Assembly (NCBI GenBank): GCA_003600225.1
Contig: QZFT01000015.1
Span: 99,928-163,927, forward strand
DNA from: Pseudonocardiaceae bacterium YIM PH 21723
Lineage (GTDB): Bacteria > Actinomycetota > Actinomycetes > Mycobacteriales > Pseudonocardiaceae
Reading direction: 5' to 3'
Length of the DNA: 64,000 nucleotides
Shown: piece after piece, positions 46,143 to 55,829 of the stretch
Numbering within the stretch: the stretch's first letter is position 1
How the letters are laid out: each line of letters starts with the position of its first letter
Notes under the pieces: model-generated
The model's input: only the letters and a program-made list of their open reading frames with translations
Told to the model about the DNA's origin: nothing
The model's database searches: none
Program-made: the position numbers and the translations under genes

Positions 46143-48671
46143 TTGACTGCCGAGGCTCTTCCCATCGAGTTGCGGCGTGCGCTCATCGAGATCGCACGCA
46201 CCCCTCGTCTGCTTGTCGCCTGTGACTACGACGGCACTCTCGCCCCGATCGTCGAAGATCCGAATGCGGCCCACCCCAACCCGGAATCGGTGCGCGCGCT
46301 GCGCTCACTGGCCACGTTGACCGCGACCACCACCGCGTTGATCTCCGGTCGCGCGTTGCGTGATCTCGCGACTCTCTCCCGGCTTCCCTCCGAGGTCCTC
46401 CTCGTCGGCAGTCACGGCTCGGAGTTCGACGCCGGTTTCGTGCACGACCTGCAGCCCGAGGCCAAGAAGCTCCACGAGCGGCTGTGCGGTGAGCTGGAGA
46501 AGATCATCTCCGGCGCCGTCGGCGTGCACCTGGAGACCAAGCCGGCCAGCATCGCGGTGCACGTCCGCCGCGCCGAGAAGGCCGTCGGGCAGCCCGTGCT
46601 GGACGCGGTGCGCACCGGCCCGGCGACCTGGGACGGCGTGGACGTGACCGAGGGCAAGGAGGTCATCGAGCTCGCCGTGGTGCAGACCGACAAGGGCCAC
46701 GCCCTGGACGTGCTGCGTCACCAGGTGGCCGCCACCGCCGCGATCTTCATCGGCGACGACGTCACCGACGAGCGGGCCTTCAAGCGCCTGCACGGACCCG
46801 ACCTGGGCATCAAGGTCGGCGACGGGGAGACCCTCGCCGAGTACCGGATCGCCGACACCGAGCAGTGCAGCATCGCGCTGGCCTACCTCCTGGAAGTGCG
46901 CAAGAACTGGCTGTACGGCGAGCAGGCCGTGCCGATCGAGCGGCACTCCATGCTGGCCAACGAGAAGACCGTCGCGCTGCTCACCCCGGACGCCCGGCTG
47001 ACCTGGCTGTGCCACCCGGAGCCGGACTCCGCCGCGGTGTTCGCCGACCTGCTGGGCGGCACCTCCGCCGGGCACTTCTCCATCAAGCCGGAGCGCAACG
47101 GCCTGCCGCTGGGCCAGCGGTACCTGCCGGGCACCATGACGGTGGAGACCCGCTGGTCGAAGCTGCTGGTCACCGACTACCTGGACCACTACGGCGACGT
47201 GCACCGCACCGACCTGATCCGGGTGATCAACGGCGCCACCAACGCGGTCATCGAGTTCGCCCCCCGGCCGGAGTTCGGCGCCGTCCCCGTGCGGCTGATC
47301 GCCGAGGAGGAGGGCCTCCGGGTTCTCGGCACCTCCGAGCCCATGGTGTTGCGCTCCCCCGGCGTCAACTGGGAGATCAGCACCGACGGCCAGCACGAGA
47401 GCGCCCGCGCCGTCGTCACCGCCGCGCCGAACGAGTCGATCGTGCTGGAGCTGCGCTGCGGCACCGACGACCTGTCCGAGTCCGAGGTGGCGGAGATCGA
47501 CCGCCGCGCCTCCGCCGGCCGCTACTGGTCGGACTGGCTGGCAACGCTGCAGCTGCCCGCCGTCGAGCGGGAACTGTGCGCCCGATCCGCGCTGACCCTG
47601 CGTGGCCTGGTGCACGGACCCAGCGGCGGCATCATGGCCGCGGCGACCACCTCGCTGCCGGAGGACATCGGCGGCGTACGCAACTGGGACTACCGCTACT
47701 GCTGGCTGCGGGACGGCGCGATGACCGCGCAGTCGCTGGTCTCGGTGGGCTCGCTGCACGAGGCCGAGGCGTTCCTCGGCTGGCTGCACGGCGTGCTGGG
47801 CACCGTCCAGGGCCCCGAGTGGCTGCACCCGCTGTACACGCTGCACGGCACCAACCTGGGTGCGGAGGCCGTCATCGACTCACTGCCCGGTTACGCCGGC
47901 TCGCGGCCGGTGCGCGTCGGCAACCTGGCCAACCAGCAGGTCCAGCTGGACGTGTTCGGCCCGGTCGTCGAGCTGGTCGAGGTGCTCGCCCAGGCTCGCG
48001 GCAAGCTCACCGACGACGACTGGACCATGGTCACCGCCATGGCGCAGGCCGTCGCCAAGCGCTGGCACGAGCCGGACCACGGCATCTGGGAGGAGCGGCA
48101 CCACCCGCGCCACCACCTGTACTCGAAGGTGATGTGCTGGGTGACCCTCGACCGCGCCGTGCGGATCGCTGAAGCTTTCGGCCGCTCCACGGAGCCCGAG
48201 TGGGCGACGCTGCGCGACCGGATCCGCGCGGACGTGCTGGAGCAGGGCTGGAACGAGGAGGTGGGTTCGTTCACCACCGCCTACGACGGCACCGACCTGG
48301 ACGCGGCCTCGCTGTTCGTCGGCCTCACCGGGCTGATCGACCCGTCGGACGAGAAGTTCCAGCAGACGGTCACCGCGATCGAGGCGGAGCTGCGCAGCGG
48401 TTCCACCGTGTACCGCTACCGCCGCGACGACGGTCTGCCCGGCGACGAGGGTGGCTTCCACCTGTGCGCCGCGTGGATGGTCGAGGCGTACCTGCTGACC
48501 GGCCGCCGCACCGAGGCGGAGGAACTGTTCCAGCAGATCGTCGACTGCGCGGGCCCCACCGGCCTGCTGCCCGAGGAGTACGACCCGGTCGCCGAGCGCT
48601 CGCTCGGTAACCACCCGCAGGCCTACTCCCACCTGGGTCTGATCCGCTGCGCCCAGCTGCTCAGCGCGTAA
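46143..48671 (+). CDS. Trehalose-6-phosphate phosphatase (OtsB) fused to GH15 domain
   Basis: 842 residues, TTG start with AAGGA upstream. Residues 1-255 form a HAD phosphatase: LVACDYDGTLAPIVEDP (Asp28, Asp30), ALISGR, FIGDDVTDERAF. Residues about 265-842 form a GH15 glycosidase: an N-terminal beta-domain, then the (alpha/alpha)6 barrel with NWDYRYCWLRDGAMTAQSL (514-), acidic NEEVGSF (Glu705/706) and LLPEEYDP (Glu811/812). Known actinobacterial GH15 relatives are trehalases or glucoamylases. The protein could make and then split trehalose, or use the GH15 part on another glucan. Confidence 0.9.
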   Translation: MTAEALPIELRRALIEIARTPRLLVACDYDGTLAPIVEDPNAAHPNPESVRALRSLATLTATTTALISGRALRDLATLSRLPSEVLLVGSHGSEFDAGFVHDLQPEAKKLHERLCGELEKIISGAVGVHLETKPASIAVHVRRAEKAVGQPVLDAVRTGPATWDGVDVTEGKEVIELAVVQTDKGHALDVLRHQVAATAAIFIGDDVTDERAFKRLHGPDLGIKVGDGETLAEYRIADTEQCSIALAYLLEVRKNWLYGEQAVPIERHSMLANEKTVALLTPDARLTWLCHPEPDSAAVFADLLGGTSAGHFSIKPERNGLPLGQRYLPGTMTVETRWSKLLVTDYLDHYGDVHRTDLIRVINGATNAVIEFAPRPEFGAVPVRLIAEEEGLRVLGTSEPMVLRSPGVNWEISTDGQHESARAVVTAAPNESIVLELRCGTDDLSESEVAEIDRRASAGRYWSDWLATLQLPAVERELCARSALTLRGLVHGPSGGIMAAATTSLPEDIGGVRNWDYRYCWLRDGAMTAQSLVSVGSLHEAEAFLGWLHGVLGTVQGPEWLHPLYTLHGTNLGAEAVIDSLPGYAGSRPVRVGNLANQQVQLDVFGPVVELVEVLAQARGKLTDDDWTMVTAMAQAVAKRWHEPDHGIWEERHHPRHHLYSKVMCWVTLDRAVRIAEAFGRSTEPEWATLRDRIRADVLEQGWNEEVGSFTTAYDGTDLDAASLFVGLTGLIDPSDEKFQQTVTAIEAELRSGSTVYRYRRDDGLPGDEGGFHLCAAWMVEAYLLTGRRTEAEELFQQIVDCAGPTGLLPEEYDPVAERSLGNHPQAYSHLGLIRCAQLLSA

Positions 48672-48673
48672 TC

Positions 48674-48720
48674 GAGTGAGGGTGCCCCTTACTGCGTTCA
48701 ACGCAGTAAGGGGCACCCTC
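48674..48720. terminator. Perfect palindrome of the GGGGCACCC family between convergent genes
   Basis: 23-bp arms around a near-zero loop: GTGAGGGTGCCCCTTACTGC and its complement, centred on GTTCAAC. It begins 2 bases after the otsB fusion stop codon and ends 3 bases before the stop codon of the convergent hydrolase gene. Same family as the repeats behind def (1714-1797). Confidence 0.8.
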
Positions 48721-48723
48721 ACG

Positions 48724-50679
48724 CTATGTCAGGCTCAGGTCGGCGACCGTGATGTTGCCGGTCTGACTGGTGGCGGTGATGGTGATGGTCCGCAGGCGTT
48801 CGGGGTCCACTCCGGCGAACGCGCTGAGCGGCACCGTGATCGCCGTGACCAGCGCCGGTGGATTGCCCCACGAGTCGGCGTCACCCGGGGGTAACCGCAA
48901 CGCCGGACCGCTGAGCGGCGTACTCGCCGTGTTCCCCGTGAAGTCGCGCACGCTGACCGACAGGCCGGGCAGCCCGGCGGCGGAGTTCCACGCTTCGTGG
49001 GTCAGCCGGATCCGCAGCGCCTGGAACCCGGACAGCTTCGTCCCGGCGGGGATGGCGTTGCTCCAGGCGGCACCGGGTTTGTCCCACGCGAGGCGAACCT
49101 GCGGCAACGAGGGGAACGGGCCGTCCCACTGGCTCGTCACGTGCGGCTCAGCGCTCTCCTCGCCGAAACAGCGAATCGGCGCACCCGGCTTTCCGCCACA
49201 GGCCTGTTGTGCGGTGAAGCCGGCCGCGGTCACCTCGCCGCCCAGTGCGTTCTTGCCGAGATCGGCCTGATCGTTGATCACAAGCCGGTTCGGGGCCGTG
49301 AAGGACGCGACCACGCCGGCCGTCTTGGCCGAAGGTGGAGACGCGGTGTTGCCGCTGAACAGGGTGTCGTATTCGGACTGACCGAGCAGCCGGGCGCGCA
49401 GGAAGCCGCCGACATAGGCGTTACCCGCGCCGAGCTGCTGCTCCGGGGTCAGCCATCGGCCAGGCCGGTCACACCGCTCGGCGGCGTAGGTGGCCCCGTC
49501 GTCGAGGGTGCCCGCCTCCCAGCCGCCGGGCGTCCACACGGTGTTGAAGAAGTTGTGGTTCGCGCCCATCACACCGAGCAGGGCGTGCGGCACGGTGTCG
49601 GCCGTCGTCGTCGCGTCGTCGTAGTAGTGCACGCCCTCCAGACCGGCGACGTCACCGTCGCAGTACGGCACCACGCTGAGGCTCGCGGTGCCTCGGGGGT
49701 TCGCCCGCAGGAAATCGGTGGCGGCGAGCGGCACGAGCGCCGTGATCCCGAACCGGTCGGCCACCGGTCGCCGCGCGTTCTGCTGCGCGGCCTGGACGAT
49801 GCCCTCCCCACCTCGGCTGTGCCCCATCAGCCCGACGTTGCCGAAGTCCAGCCTCTCGTGGAAAGTGCCACCGAACGGGCCGCCGGTATCGGAACCGGCC
49901 CAGCCCCGCCAGAGCTCCAGATGGCGCAGTACGAGTGCGCCCCGGTCCGGCTGGCCGAGGTCCCGCAACCCGTTGTCGTAGCCGGGTATGCCGTTGGCCG
50001 CGATGGACACGACCACGATTCCGTGGCCGGCCAGCAGGTCGGCGAGGGGCCGGTAGCCCTGCTCGTTCGGGATGCGCTGGAAACCCGCCGGGCAGGGCCA
50101 CTTGATGTTCCACTTGCCCTGCGCGTTGCCGCAGGAGCCGTGCCTTCCATGCAGCAGCACCGCGACCGGCCGCTTGGTCGCGCCGAGGTCGACGGGGTAG
50201 GTGACCTCGCCGGTGATCTCCACCCGGTGCCCGCTCGGTGTGGTGAAGGCGGTGTCCCCCAGCGTGTACTGCGTGCGCGCGATCGCGGCGGGCCCTGGGG
50301 CACCCGGGTCGCTCGCGGTCAACGGGACCAGGTTCGGCGCGGGCTCGTTCCGCGGCGGGCCCGCGGCGGGCGCGGGCCGGGCGGCGGCGGACCGGTTCGG
50401 CAGCGAGCCACCACTCCACACCACGCGAAGCTCATCCTGCTTCACCGGCTTGTCTGTGGTGATGCCGACCGAGCGGCCGTCCTCCGACAGCGTGCCGTAG
50501 CCGAGCGGAGTGTTCCCCGCCATGACCACCGGCATGGCGTCACGCCCCAGCTCTGGTGTCGGCAGCTGCACGACCACCGGCACACGTTGCTCCGGCGCGG
50601 CCATGGCCGGCAGCGCGGGAGCCAGTAATCCGAAGGTCAGCAGGGCAGCGGTAAGAACAGATGAGTTCCGTAATCGCAT
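48724..50679 (-). CDS. Secreted alpha/beta hydrolase with C-terminal beta domain
   Basis: 651 residues from ATG 50679. Signal peptide (LTAALLTFGLLAPALPAMA-A). An N-terminal region of about 100 residues precedes the hydrolase: RPVAVLLHGRHGSCG (oxyanion loop), GIVVVSIAANGI, LMGHSRGGEG (nucleophile Ser), and GANHNFF (catalytic His). The last 200 residues look like a beta-sandwich (jelly-roll) module. A lipase/PHA-depolymerase-like or cutinase-like role is possible; the substrate is unknown. Confidence 0.78.
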   Translation of the reverse strand: MRLRNSSVLTAALLTFGLLAPALPAMAAPEQRVPVVVQLPTPELGRDAMPVVMAGNTPLGYGTLSEDGRSVGITTDKPVKQDELRVVWSGGSLPNRSAAARPAPAAGPPRNEPAPNLVPLTASDPGAPGPAAIARTQYTLGDTAFTTPSGHRVEITGEVTYPVDLGATKRPVAVLLHGRHGSCGNAQGKWNIKWPCPAGFQRIPNEQGYRPLADLLAGHGIVVVSIAANGIPGYDNGLRDLGQPDRGALVLRHLELWRGWAGSDTGGPFGGTFHERLDFGNVGLMGHSRGGEGIVQAAQQNARRPVADRFGITALVPLAATDFLRANPRGTASLSVVPYCDGDVAGLEGVHYYDDATTTADTVPHALLGVMGANHNFFNTVWTPGGWEAGTLDDGATYAAERCDRPGRWLTPEQQLGAGNAYVGGFLRARLLGQSEYDTLFSGNTASPPSAKTAGVVASFTAPNRLVINDQADLGKNALGGEVTAAGFTAQQACGGKPGAPIRCFGEESAEPHVTSQWDGPFPSLPQVRLAWDKPGAAWSNAIPAGTKLSGFQALRIRLTHEAWNSAAGLPGLSVSVRDFTGNTASTPLSGPALRLPPGDADSWGNPPALVTAITVPLSAFAGVDPERLRTITITATSQTGNITVADLSLT

Positions 50680-50806
50680 GGCCGGAGTCTGTTTCCGGCA
50701 TGTCCGCATTGATCGACATGTTTGTCACAGCTTTGTAACAGCGGCGGGGCGAATTCCGGCGCCGCGCTCAGCGGAACGCGGCGCCGGATTCGCGTCTGAC
50801 AGGGCC

Positions 50807-52792
50807 TCAGCCGGTGACGGTGTGCTCCCCGGTCTCCACGTGCCCGGCGAACCGGCGGGACCACGACGGATCGCCGGTGATGGTGGCGGTCATGTCGTAC
50901 CAGCCGTGGCCGTATACGACCGGGTTCCAGTCGTCGGTCTTCGTCTCCCCCGCCGCGAGCGTGTAGCTCCACGGGCCGTCACCCCGGTAGGCGTTCGGCT
51001 TGATCGTCACCGTCACCTCGCGGCTGGTCCTGTTGACCAGAGTCAGCCGGAGCTTCAGCTCGTCGGTCAGCGAGGCGTTGGCCTCGAACCCGGACTTGGC
51101 CGCGTCACCGGTGAAGGTGCGCAGGAAGCCGTTCGGACCGTGTACATCCATATCGTACTTACCGGACACCGCAAGCTTGGGCTTGGCCTGTGCGCTGACC
51201 AGGTCGAACGGCCACGGGCCGCCGGTGGTCCCGTCGTAGCGATGTACCACCAACTGCAGGCCGGCCGCGCCGGTGTTGCCCAGGGTGAGCTCCAGGTTCT
51301 TCCCGTTGATCACGCCCGCCGCCGACGGCTGGTAGGGCAACGCGCGGGCCGGGCGGGTACCGGTCTCGACGACCGGCTCCAGCTGCCGGCCGTTCTTCGG
51401 CGGCGCGGGCTTCGGAAGCTTCGTCTGCGTCGCGTCCGCCTCCGCGCGCAGCTTCGCCGTGTCCGGCAGCAGCGGGATGGTGGTGTTCGCGGTGCCGAAG
51501 TCGAAGGCGGCGGTCAGGTCACCGCAGATCGACCGGCGCCAGGCGGAGATGTTGGGTTCCCGGACGCCGGTCCACGCCTCCAGGAAGCGCAGCACCGAGG
51601 TGTGGTCGGACACCTGGGAGTAGTTCCAGCCGCCGCGGCTCCACGGGGAGATCACCGTCAGTGGAACCCGCGGACCGAGGCCGATCGGCTTGCCGTTGAC
51701 GAACTCGTCCGGGGTGCCGGCCGGCGCCTGCGGGCCGCACAGGTGGTCGTAGAAGCCGTCGTTCTCGTCGTAGTTGATCAACACGACGGTCTTGGCCCAC
51801 AGCTCCGGATTACTCCACAGGGCGTTCAACATGCCCTGCACGTAGGCGGCACCGTCCACCGGGCGGGCCTCCGGGTGCTCGGTGTAGCCGTAGGGCGCGA
51901 CCACCCAGGACACCGCGGGCAGGGTGCCGGTCTGACAAGCCTGGATGAAGTCGGCGAGCACGTGGCTGGTGTCCTTGCCCTTGCCGGAGTCCGGCAACCA
52001 CGGCCGGCCGACGCGGGCCCGCTCGGCGAGTTCCTTGTTGGCAGCATTGTGGTACTGGTCGAACAGCCACAGCGGGTTGTCCCCGTAGTCGCCGACGAAC
52101 GGGTGACCGCCCGGGTCGTCGCCGACCTCGTCGTTCGCGAACACCCGCCAGGAGATGCCCGCCGCCTGGAGGCGCTCCGGGTAGGTCGTCCACCGGTACA
52201 CCGGCTTGTAGTCGGCCGGGTTGCCGATCGCCGCGCCGCCCTGCTTGCCTGCCGGGTCGATGGTGCCGGTCCACATGTACAGCCGGTTCGGCGTGGTCGG
52301 ACCGGCGATCGAGCAGTAGTAGTGGTCGCCGATGGTGAACGCGTCGGCCAGCGCGCGGTGGAAGGGCACGTCGGTCTCGGTGAAGTAGCCCATGGTCATC
52401 TCGGACTTGGCCGCCACCCAGCCGTTGTTCAGCCCGTTCGCCTGCGCGTTGTGCTGGTCGGTCCAGCCGTGCGCCAGGTCACCGAGGTCCTGGCCGTCGA
52501 CCTTGCGGGTGTCCACGTGGAACGGCAGCAGGTAGCCGTCGCCGCGCTTGGCCGGCTGCCGGTACACGTTCCGCACGGCCGTGCGGTCGGCGAAGCCCCG
52601 GACGCCTCGCATGGTGCCGTAGAAGTGGTCGAACGAGCGGTTCTCCTGCATCAGGATGACCACGTGCTCGACCTCGTCGAGGCCGCCCTTGCCGCCGGGC
52701 ACCGATAACGCCTGGGCGGCGTTCGGACCCAGCGCGGACAGGGTGCTCGCCGCGGCGGCGGCGCCGAAGAAGGTACGTCTGCTGACACTCAT
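50807..52792 (-). CDS. Secreted phospholipase C (phosphocholine-specific type)
   Basis: 661 residues. A Tat signal SRRTFFGAAAAAS at the N terminus. The phosphoesterase domain (about 40-455) has VEHVVILMQENRSFDHFYG with metal Glu-Asn, TEHPEARPVDGA, NYDENDGFYDH and SDHTSVLRFLEAW. Two C-terminal beta domains of about 90 residues (DUF756 type) follow: RPARALPYQPSAAGV and FEANASLTDELKLRLTL. It cleaves phosphatidylcholine-like lipids outside the cell. Single gene. Confidence 0.92.
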   Translation of the reverse strand: MSVSRRTFFGAAAAASTLSALGPNAAQALSVPGGKGGLDEVEHVVILMQENRSFDHFYGTMRGVRGFADRTAVRNVYRQPAKRGDGYLLPFHVDTRKVDGQDLGDLAHGWTDQHNAQANGLNNGWVAAKSEMTMGYFTETDVPFHRALADAFTIGDHYYCSIAGPTTPNRLYMWTGTIDPAGKQGGAAIGNPADYKPVYRWTTYPERLQAAGISWRVFANDEVGDDPGGHPFVGDYGDNPLWLFDQYHNAANKELAERARVGRPWLPDSGKGKDTSHVLADFIQACQTGTLPAVSWVVAPYGYTEHPEARPVDGAAYVQGMLNALWSNPELWAKTVVLINYDENDGFYDHLCGPQAPAGTPDEFVNGKPIGLGPRVPLTVISPWSRGGWNYSQVSDHTSVLRFLEAWTGVREPNISAWRRSICGDLTAAFDFGTANTTIPLLPDTAKLRAEADATQTKLPKPAPPKNGRQLEPVVETGTRPARALPYQPSAAGVINGKNLELTLGNTGAAGLQLVVHRYDGTTGGPWPFDLVSAQAKPKLAVSGKYDMDVHGPNGFLRTFTGDAAKSGFEANASLTDELKLRLTLVNRTSREVTVTIKPNAYRGDGPWSYTLAAGETKTDDWNPVVYGHGWYDMTATITGDPSWSRRFAGHVETGEHTVTG

Positions 52793-52936
52793 GGTGGGAG
52801 CCTCCGACAGGGCGGGTTCTGGGGCTACTCGAACCTCGTTCGCTCAGGTCACGCTTTGTCCAGCAGCGTGTGACCTGTGACTGTCGAATTCCAGTATTTC
52901 CGGTGTTCAGTACCGGTGCCGGAAGCTCCCTGAGCG

Positions 52937-53629
52937 TCAGCCCGCTGCGGCTTCGTCCAGGATCCGGGCCAGCGCGGCCGGCTCGCTGATCATCGGCCAG
53001 TGCCCGCTGTCCAGCTGGAGCAGAGGCATGCCGGACACCGGAGGCTTCGGATCGTTCGCACACCAGATGTACAACCTGGGCAGTGCGGTGGCCGCGGCCA
53101 GATCGTCGGGGGCAGGCGTGTTGTACGTACCCATCGGATGCTCGGTCGACCGGTCCCACAGCCACTGAAGCTGCTCTGGCGTCATGCCGTGGGCAGGCCA
53201 GTAGGTGTCGAAGAAGTCCTGGGTGAACACCTTCATCCGCCAGCCGTCGGTGATGGTCGCGAAGACCCCGGCCACCTCGGGCGGCAGTGTCTCGTGCAGC
53301 GTTCTGCCCGCCACCGGCAACGCCGCCCCTACGTACACGATCCTCGCGATCCGCTCCGGGATCAGGTTCGCGGCCATGGTCGCGGGGACGCCGGCGTAGG
53401 AGTGGGCGACCAGCACGACATCCCACAGATCCGCGTAGCCGATCGCGTTGACGATGTCCCGAGCGTGCGTGTGCGCGTCGATCTCCGCCGAGGCCAGGTG
53501 CACCCGGTCGCCGAGCCCGGTGAGGGTCAGCGGAACGACCCGATGCCCCTGAAGCTCCAGCAGCGGCGTGACCTTCTCCCAGGCCCACGCGCCGAGGAAG
53601 GTCCCACCGACCAGTACGAAGTTCGTCAT
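52937..53629 (-). CDS. Alpha/beta hydrolase (esterase-like), downstream copy
   Basis: 230 residues, cytoplasmic. FVLVGGTFLGAWAWEKVTPLL at the start, GLGDRVHL, VVLVAHSYAGVPATMAA with nucleophile Ser in HSYAG, and LDSGHWPMISEP with the catalytic His. It resembles plant-type methylketone/salicylate esterases and actinobacterial relatives. It overlaps the paralogous gene upstream by 4 bases, so both are made from one transcript. Confidence 0.85.
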   Translation of the reverse strand: MTNFVLVGGTFLGAWAWEKVTPLLELQGHRVVPLTLTGLGDRVHLASAEIDAHTHARDIVNAIGYADLWDVVLVAHSYAGVPATMAANLIPERIARIVYVGAALPVAGRTLHETLPPEVAGVFATITDGWRMKVFTQDFFDTYWPAHGMTPEQLQWLWDRSTEHPMGTYNTPAPDDLAAATALPRLYIWCANDPKPPVSGMPLLQLDSGHWPMISEPAALARILDEAAAG

Positions 53630-54318
53630 GCGGTCTCCCTCAATACCGTGGCCAGCCGCTCGGGCGCGGAAGCCATCGGGAAGTGGTCGCTCTCCAGCTC
53701 GATGACCGGGATCCCCGCGCGAACCCGGTCGATGGCCGGATCGTCAGTGGCCTTCACGAACACGTTCGGCAGCGCGTACGCCGCGGTCAGGTCATCCAGG
53801 ATCGGCGTGGTGAACGTGGTGATCGGGTGGTCGGTGGCCCGGTCGAGCAGCCAGCGCTGCTCGTCCCGCTCCACCCCGTGCTCACCGAAGTGCTCCGCGA
53901 CTACCTCTACTCCGGGCAGGCGCATGAGCCAGCCGTCCGTCAGCGACTCGAAGTAGTCGCGGGCGAAGTCGGACATCACATCCCACAGCGGCCGGGACTG
54001 TTCCGGATTCAACGCGGCCACATAGACGATCTTCGCGATCCGATCCGGGACGCGCGCGGCGGCGATGGTGCCAGGGCCTCCCGCGTACGAGTGCACCACG
54101 AGCACGACATCCCGCAGATCCGCGTAGGTGATCGCGTTGACGATGTCCTGGGCATGGGTGTGCACATCGATCTCCGGGGAGAGCAGATGTGCCCGATCGC
54201 CCAGCCCGGTGAGCGTGACCGGGAAGGTCCGATGCCCGTGAAGCTCCAGATGCGGCGTGACCTTCTCCCAGGCCCAGCCGCCCAGGAAGGAACCGGCCAC
54301 CAGTACGAAATCCGCCAT
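53626..54318 (-). CDS. Alpha/beta hydrolase (esterase-like), upstream copy
   Basis: 230 residues from ATG 54318, GGGGGT upstream. FVLVAGSFLGGWAWEKVTPHL, GLGDRAHLLSPEIDVHTHAQD, VVLVVHSYAGGPGTIAA (Ser nucleophile), LESDHFPMASAPERLA (His). About half identical to the next gene, a tandem duplication with divergence in the lid region (residues 120-170), which suggests different substrates. Confidence 0.85.
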   Translation of the reverse strand: MADFVLVAGSFLGGWAWEKVTPHLELHGHRTFPVTLTGLGDRAHLLSPEIDVHTHAQDIVNAITYADLRDVVLVVHSYAGGPGTIAAARVPDRIAKIVYVAALNPEQSRPLWDVMSDFARDYFESLTDGWLMRLPGVEVVAEHFGEHGVERDEQRWLLDRATDHPITTFTTPILDDLTAAYALPNVFVKATDDPAIDRVRAGIPVIELESDHFPMASAPERLATVLRETA

Positions 54319-54394
54319 CGTTACCCCCAAGGTTCTGGCTACCGAACCTAGGGGGCAACGATCAGCGCTGCCATTCTTTTCCGCCCAGGGCGGA

Positions 54395-55495
54395 TCAGAA
54401 GCCGTACCAGGCGGTCTCGGTGGTACGCGGCGCCGCGGTCGTCTGGCCGATGATCAGCTCGGTCTCCAGGCTGACGGATCTGGATCTGCCGACCTCGGAG
54501 CTGTCCGTCAGCAGCCGTCCCGCCGCGCGGCCCTTCTCCATCACCGGCTGGCGCACGGTGGTGAGCCCGACCTGCTCGGCCTCCGGGATGCCGTCGAACC
54601 CGGTCACCGAGATGTCCTTGGGTACGCCGAGCCCACGCCGGTTGATCTCGTTCATCGCGCCCAGCGCCAGGATGTCGGAGGTGCAGATCAACGCGGTGAC
54701 GTCCGGCGAGCGCTCCAGCAGCTGCGCGCAGGCCTCGGCACCGTTGGTCTTGCTGTGGTCGAAGCGTTCCACCACCGGCACCGTCGACCAGTCGACGCCC
54801 GCGGCGCTGAAAGCTTCAGCGAGGGCGGCCAGCCGGATCCGCTGCACGTGGAACTGCGCGTTCTGCTGCCGCTGCACCGGCACGAAGCCGTCGTTGCGGT
54901 CCCGGCCCAGTCGCATGCAGAGCACACCGACCTTGCGGTGCCCCTGATCGATCAGATGCCGGGCCAGGCTGGTCGCGGCGGCGCGGTCGTCGATGCCGAC
55001 CCAGTCCACCCCGTCCACCCGCGGCTGGTCGCACACCACGGTGGGCACCGGGCGCTGGAGCACGGCCGCCAGGTGCGGGTCGTCCTCGGGCACGGAGTAG
55101 ACGATGAAACCATCCACACCCGCCCGGTGCACCGCGGCGACGTCCTCACGTTCCGGGTTGGCCGGCACCAGCAGCAGGCCCTGGCCCGCGTCCTCGCAGG
55201 CCTCCGCGAGACCTTCCAGGAAGCCGATGGCCGCCGGGTCGCGGAACGCGTAGGACAGGTTCTCGGTGAGCAGCAGCCCGACCGCGCCCGCCTTGCGGGT
55301 ACGCAGTGAGCGCGCCACCGGGTCCGGCCCCGGGTAACCCAGCCGCCGCGCCGTGTCGAGCACCCTGCGACGCAGTTCCGGAGACAGTTGGTCCGGCCGG
55401 TTGTACGCGTTGGACACCGTGGTGCGGGAGACCCCCAGTTCGGCGGCGAGAGAAGCCAGCGTCGCCGAACGCCGAGTGTTAGATGGCCGAGGCAT
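54395..55495 (-). CDS. LacI family transcription regulator
   Basis: 366 residues from ATG 55495. Helix-turn-helix ATLASLAAELGVSRTTVSNA (11-30), hinge, and a periplasmic-binding-like effector domain (AVGLLLTENLSYAF ..., VDGFIVYSVPEDDPHL, VGVLCMRLGRDRNDG, VTALICTSDILALGAM, DISVTGFDGIPEA). Divergent from msiK, with a 334-bp spacer, but msiK carries a dre site, so the target of this regulator is open. Confidence 0.88.
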   Translation of the reverse strand: MPRPSNTRRSATLASLAAELGVSRTTVSNAYNRPDQLSPELRRRVLDTARRLGYPGPDPVARSLRTRKAGAVGLLLTENLSYAFRDPAAIGFLEGLAEACEDAGQGLLLVPANPEREDVAAVHRAGVDGFIVYSVPEDDPHLAAVLQRPVPTVVCDQPRVDGVDWVGIDDRAAATSLARHLIDQGHRKVGVLCMRLGRDRNDGFVPVQRQQNAQFHVQRIRLAALAEAFSAAGVDWSTVPVVERFDHSKTNGAEACAQLLERSPDVTALICTSDILALGAMNEINRRGLGVPKDISVTGFDGIPEAEQVGLTTVRQPVMEKGRAAGRLLTDSSEVGRSRSVSLETELIIGQTTAAPRTTETAWYGF

Positions 55496-55829
55496 GGAGT
55501 GACCGTAACGGTTCAGAAGGAGCTGGTGAAGCATCTTCGGGGTGGTTACCCAATCGACTCTTATTTGTTCCCCGATCATCCGACCGGTGACAAACACCCA
55601 GTTGGGCGCCGCCAACCGGGTAACGAACTCGATGAACCCACGGTGAACAGCCGCGGCCGAACGTCTCATTCGTGCCAACATGCGATGCGGAGTACCTATA
55701 TCCGAAAAGCATTGTCGTGTCTGTTCGGGGGCTGACTCAGCGCCTTGCGTTAGATACCTTGTCTAGACCAAAGCGCCGGACCTATATCCGGCGTTACCTG
55801 CACATGTACATAAGAGAAGGGGGCGTCGC
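55496..55829. other. Divergent LacI-msiK control region
   Basis: 334 bp, clearly AT-richer than its surroundings (about 55540-55800). It contains the dre at 55758-55773 and no convincing gene. The dre lies 57 bases from the msiK start. Confidence 0.6.
55758..55773. promoter_or_regulatory. DasR operator (dre) before msiK
   Basis: CTTGTCTAGACCAAAG, with a perfect central TCTAGA and dyad TTGTCTAGACCAA of dre type. It suggests that DasR links the shared ATPase to chitin use. Confidence 0.82.

Noticed and set aside
50510..52708. Open frame of 732 codons on the plus strand opposite the phospholipase C gene
   Set aside because: The minus-strand phospholipase has a Tat signal and complete catalytic motifs; the opposite frame is low-complexity shadow.
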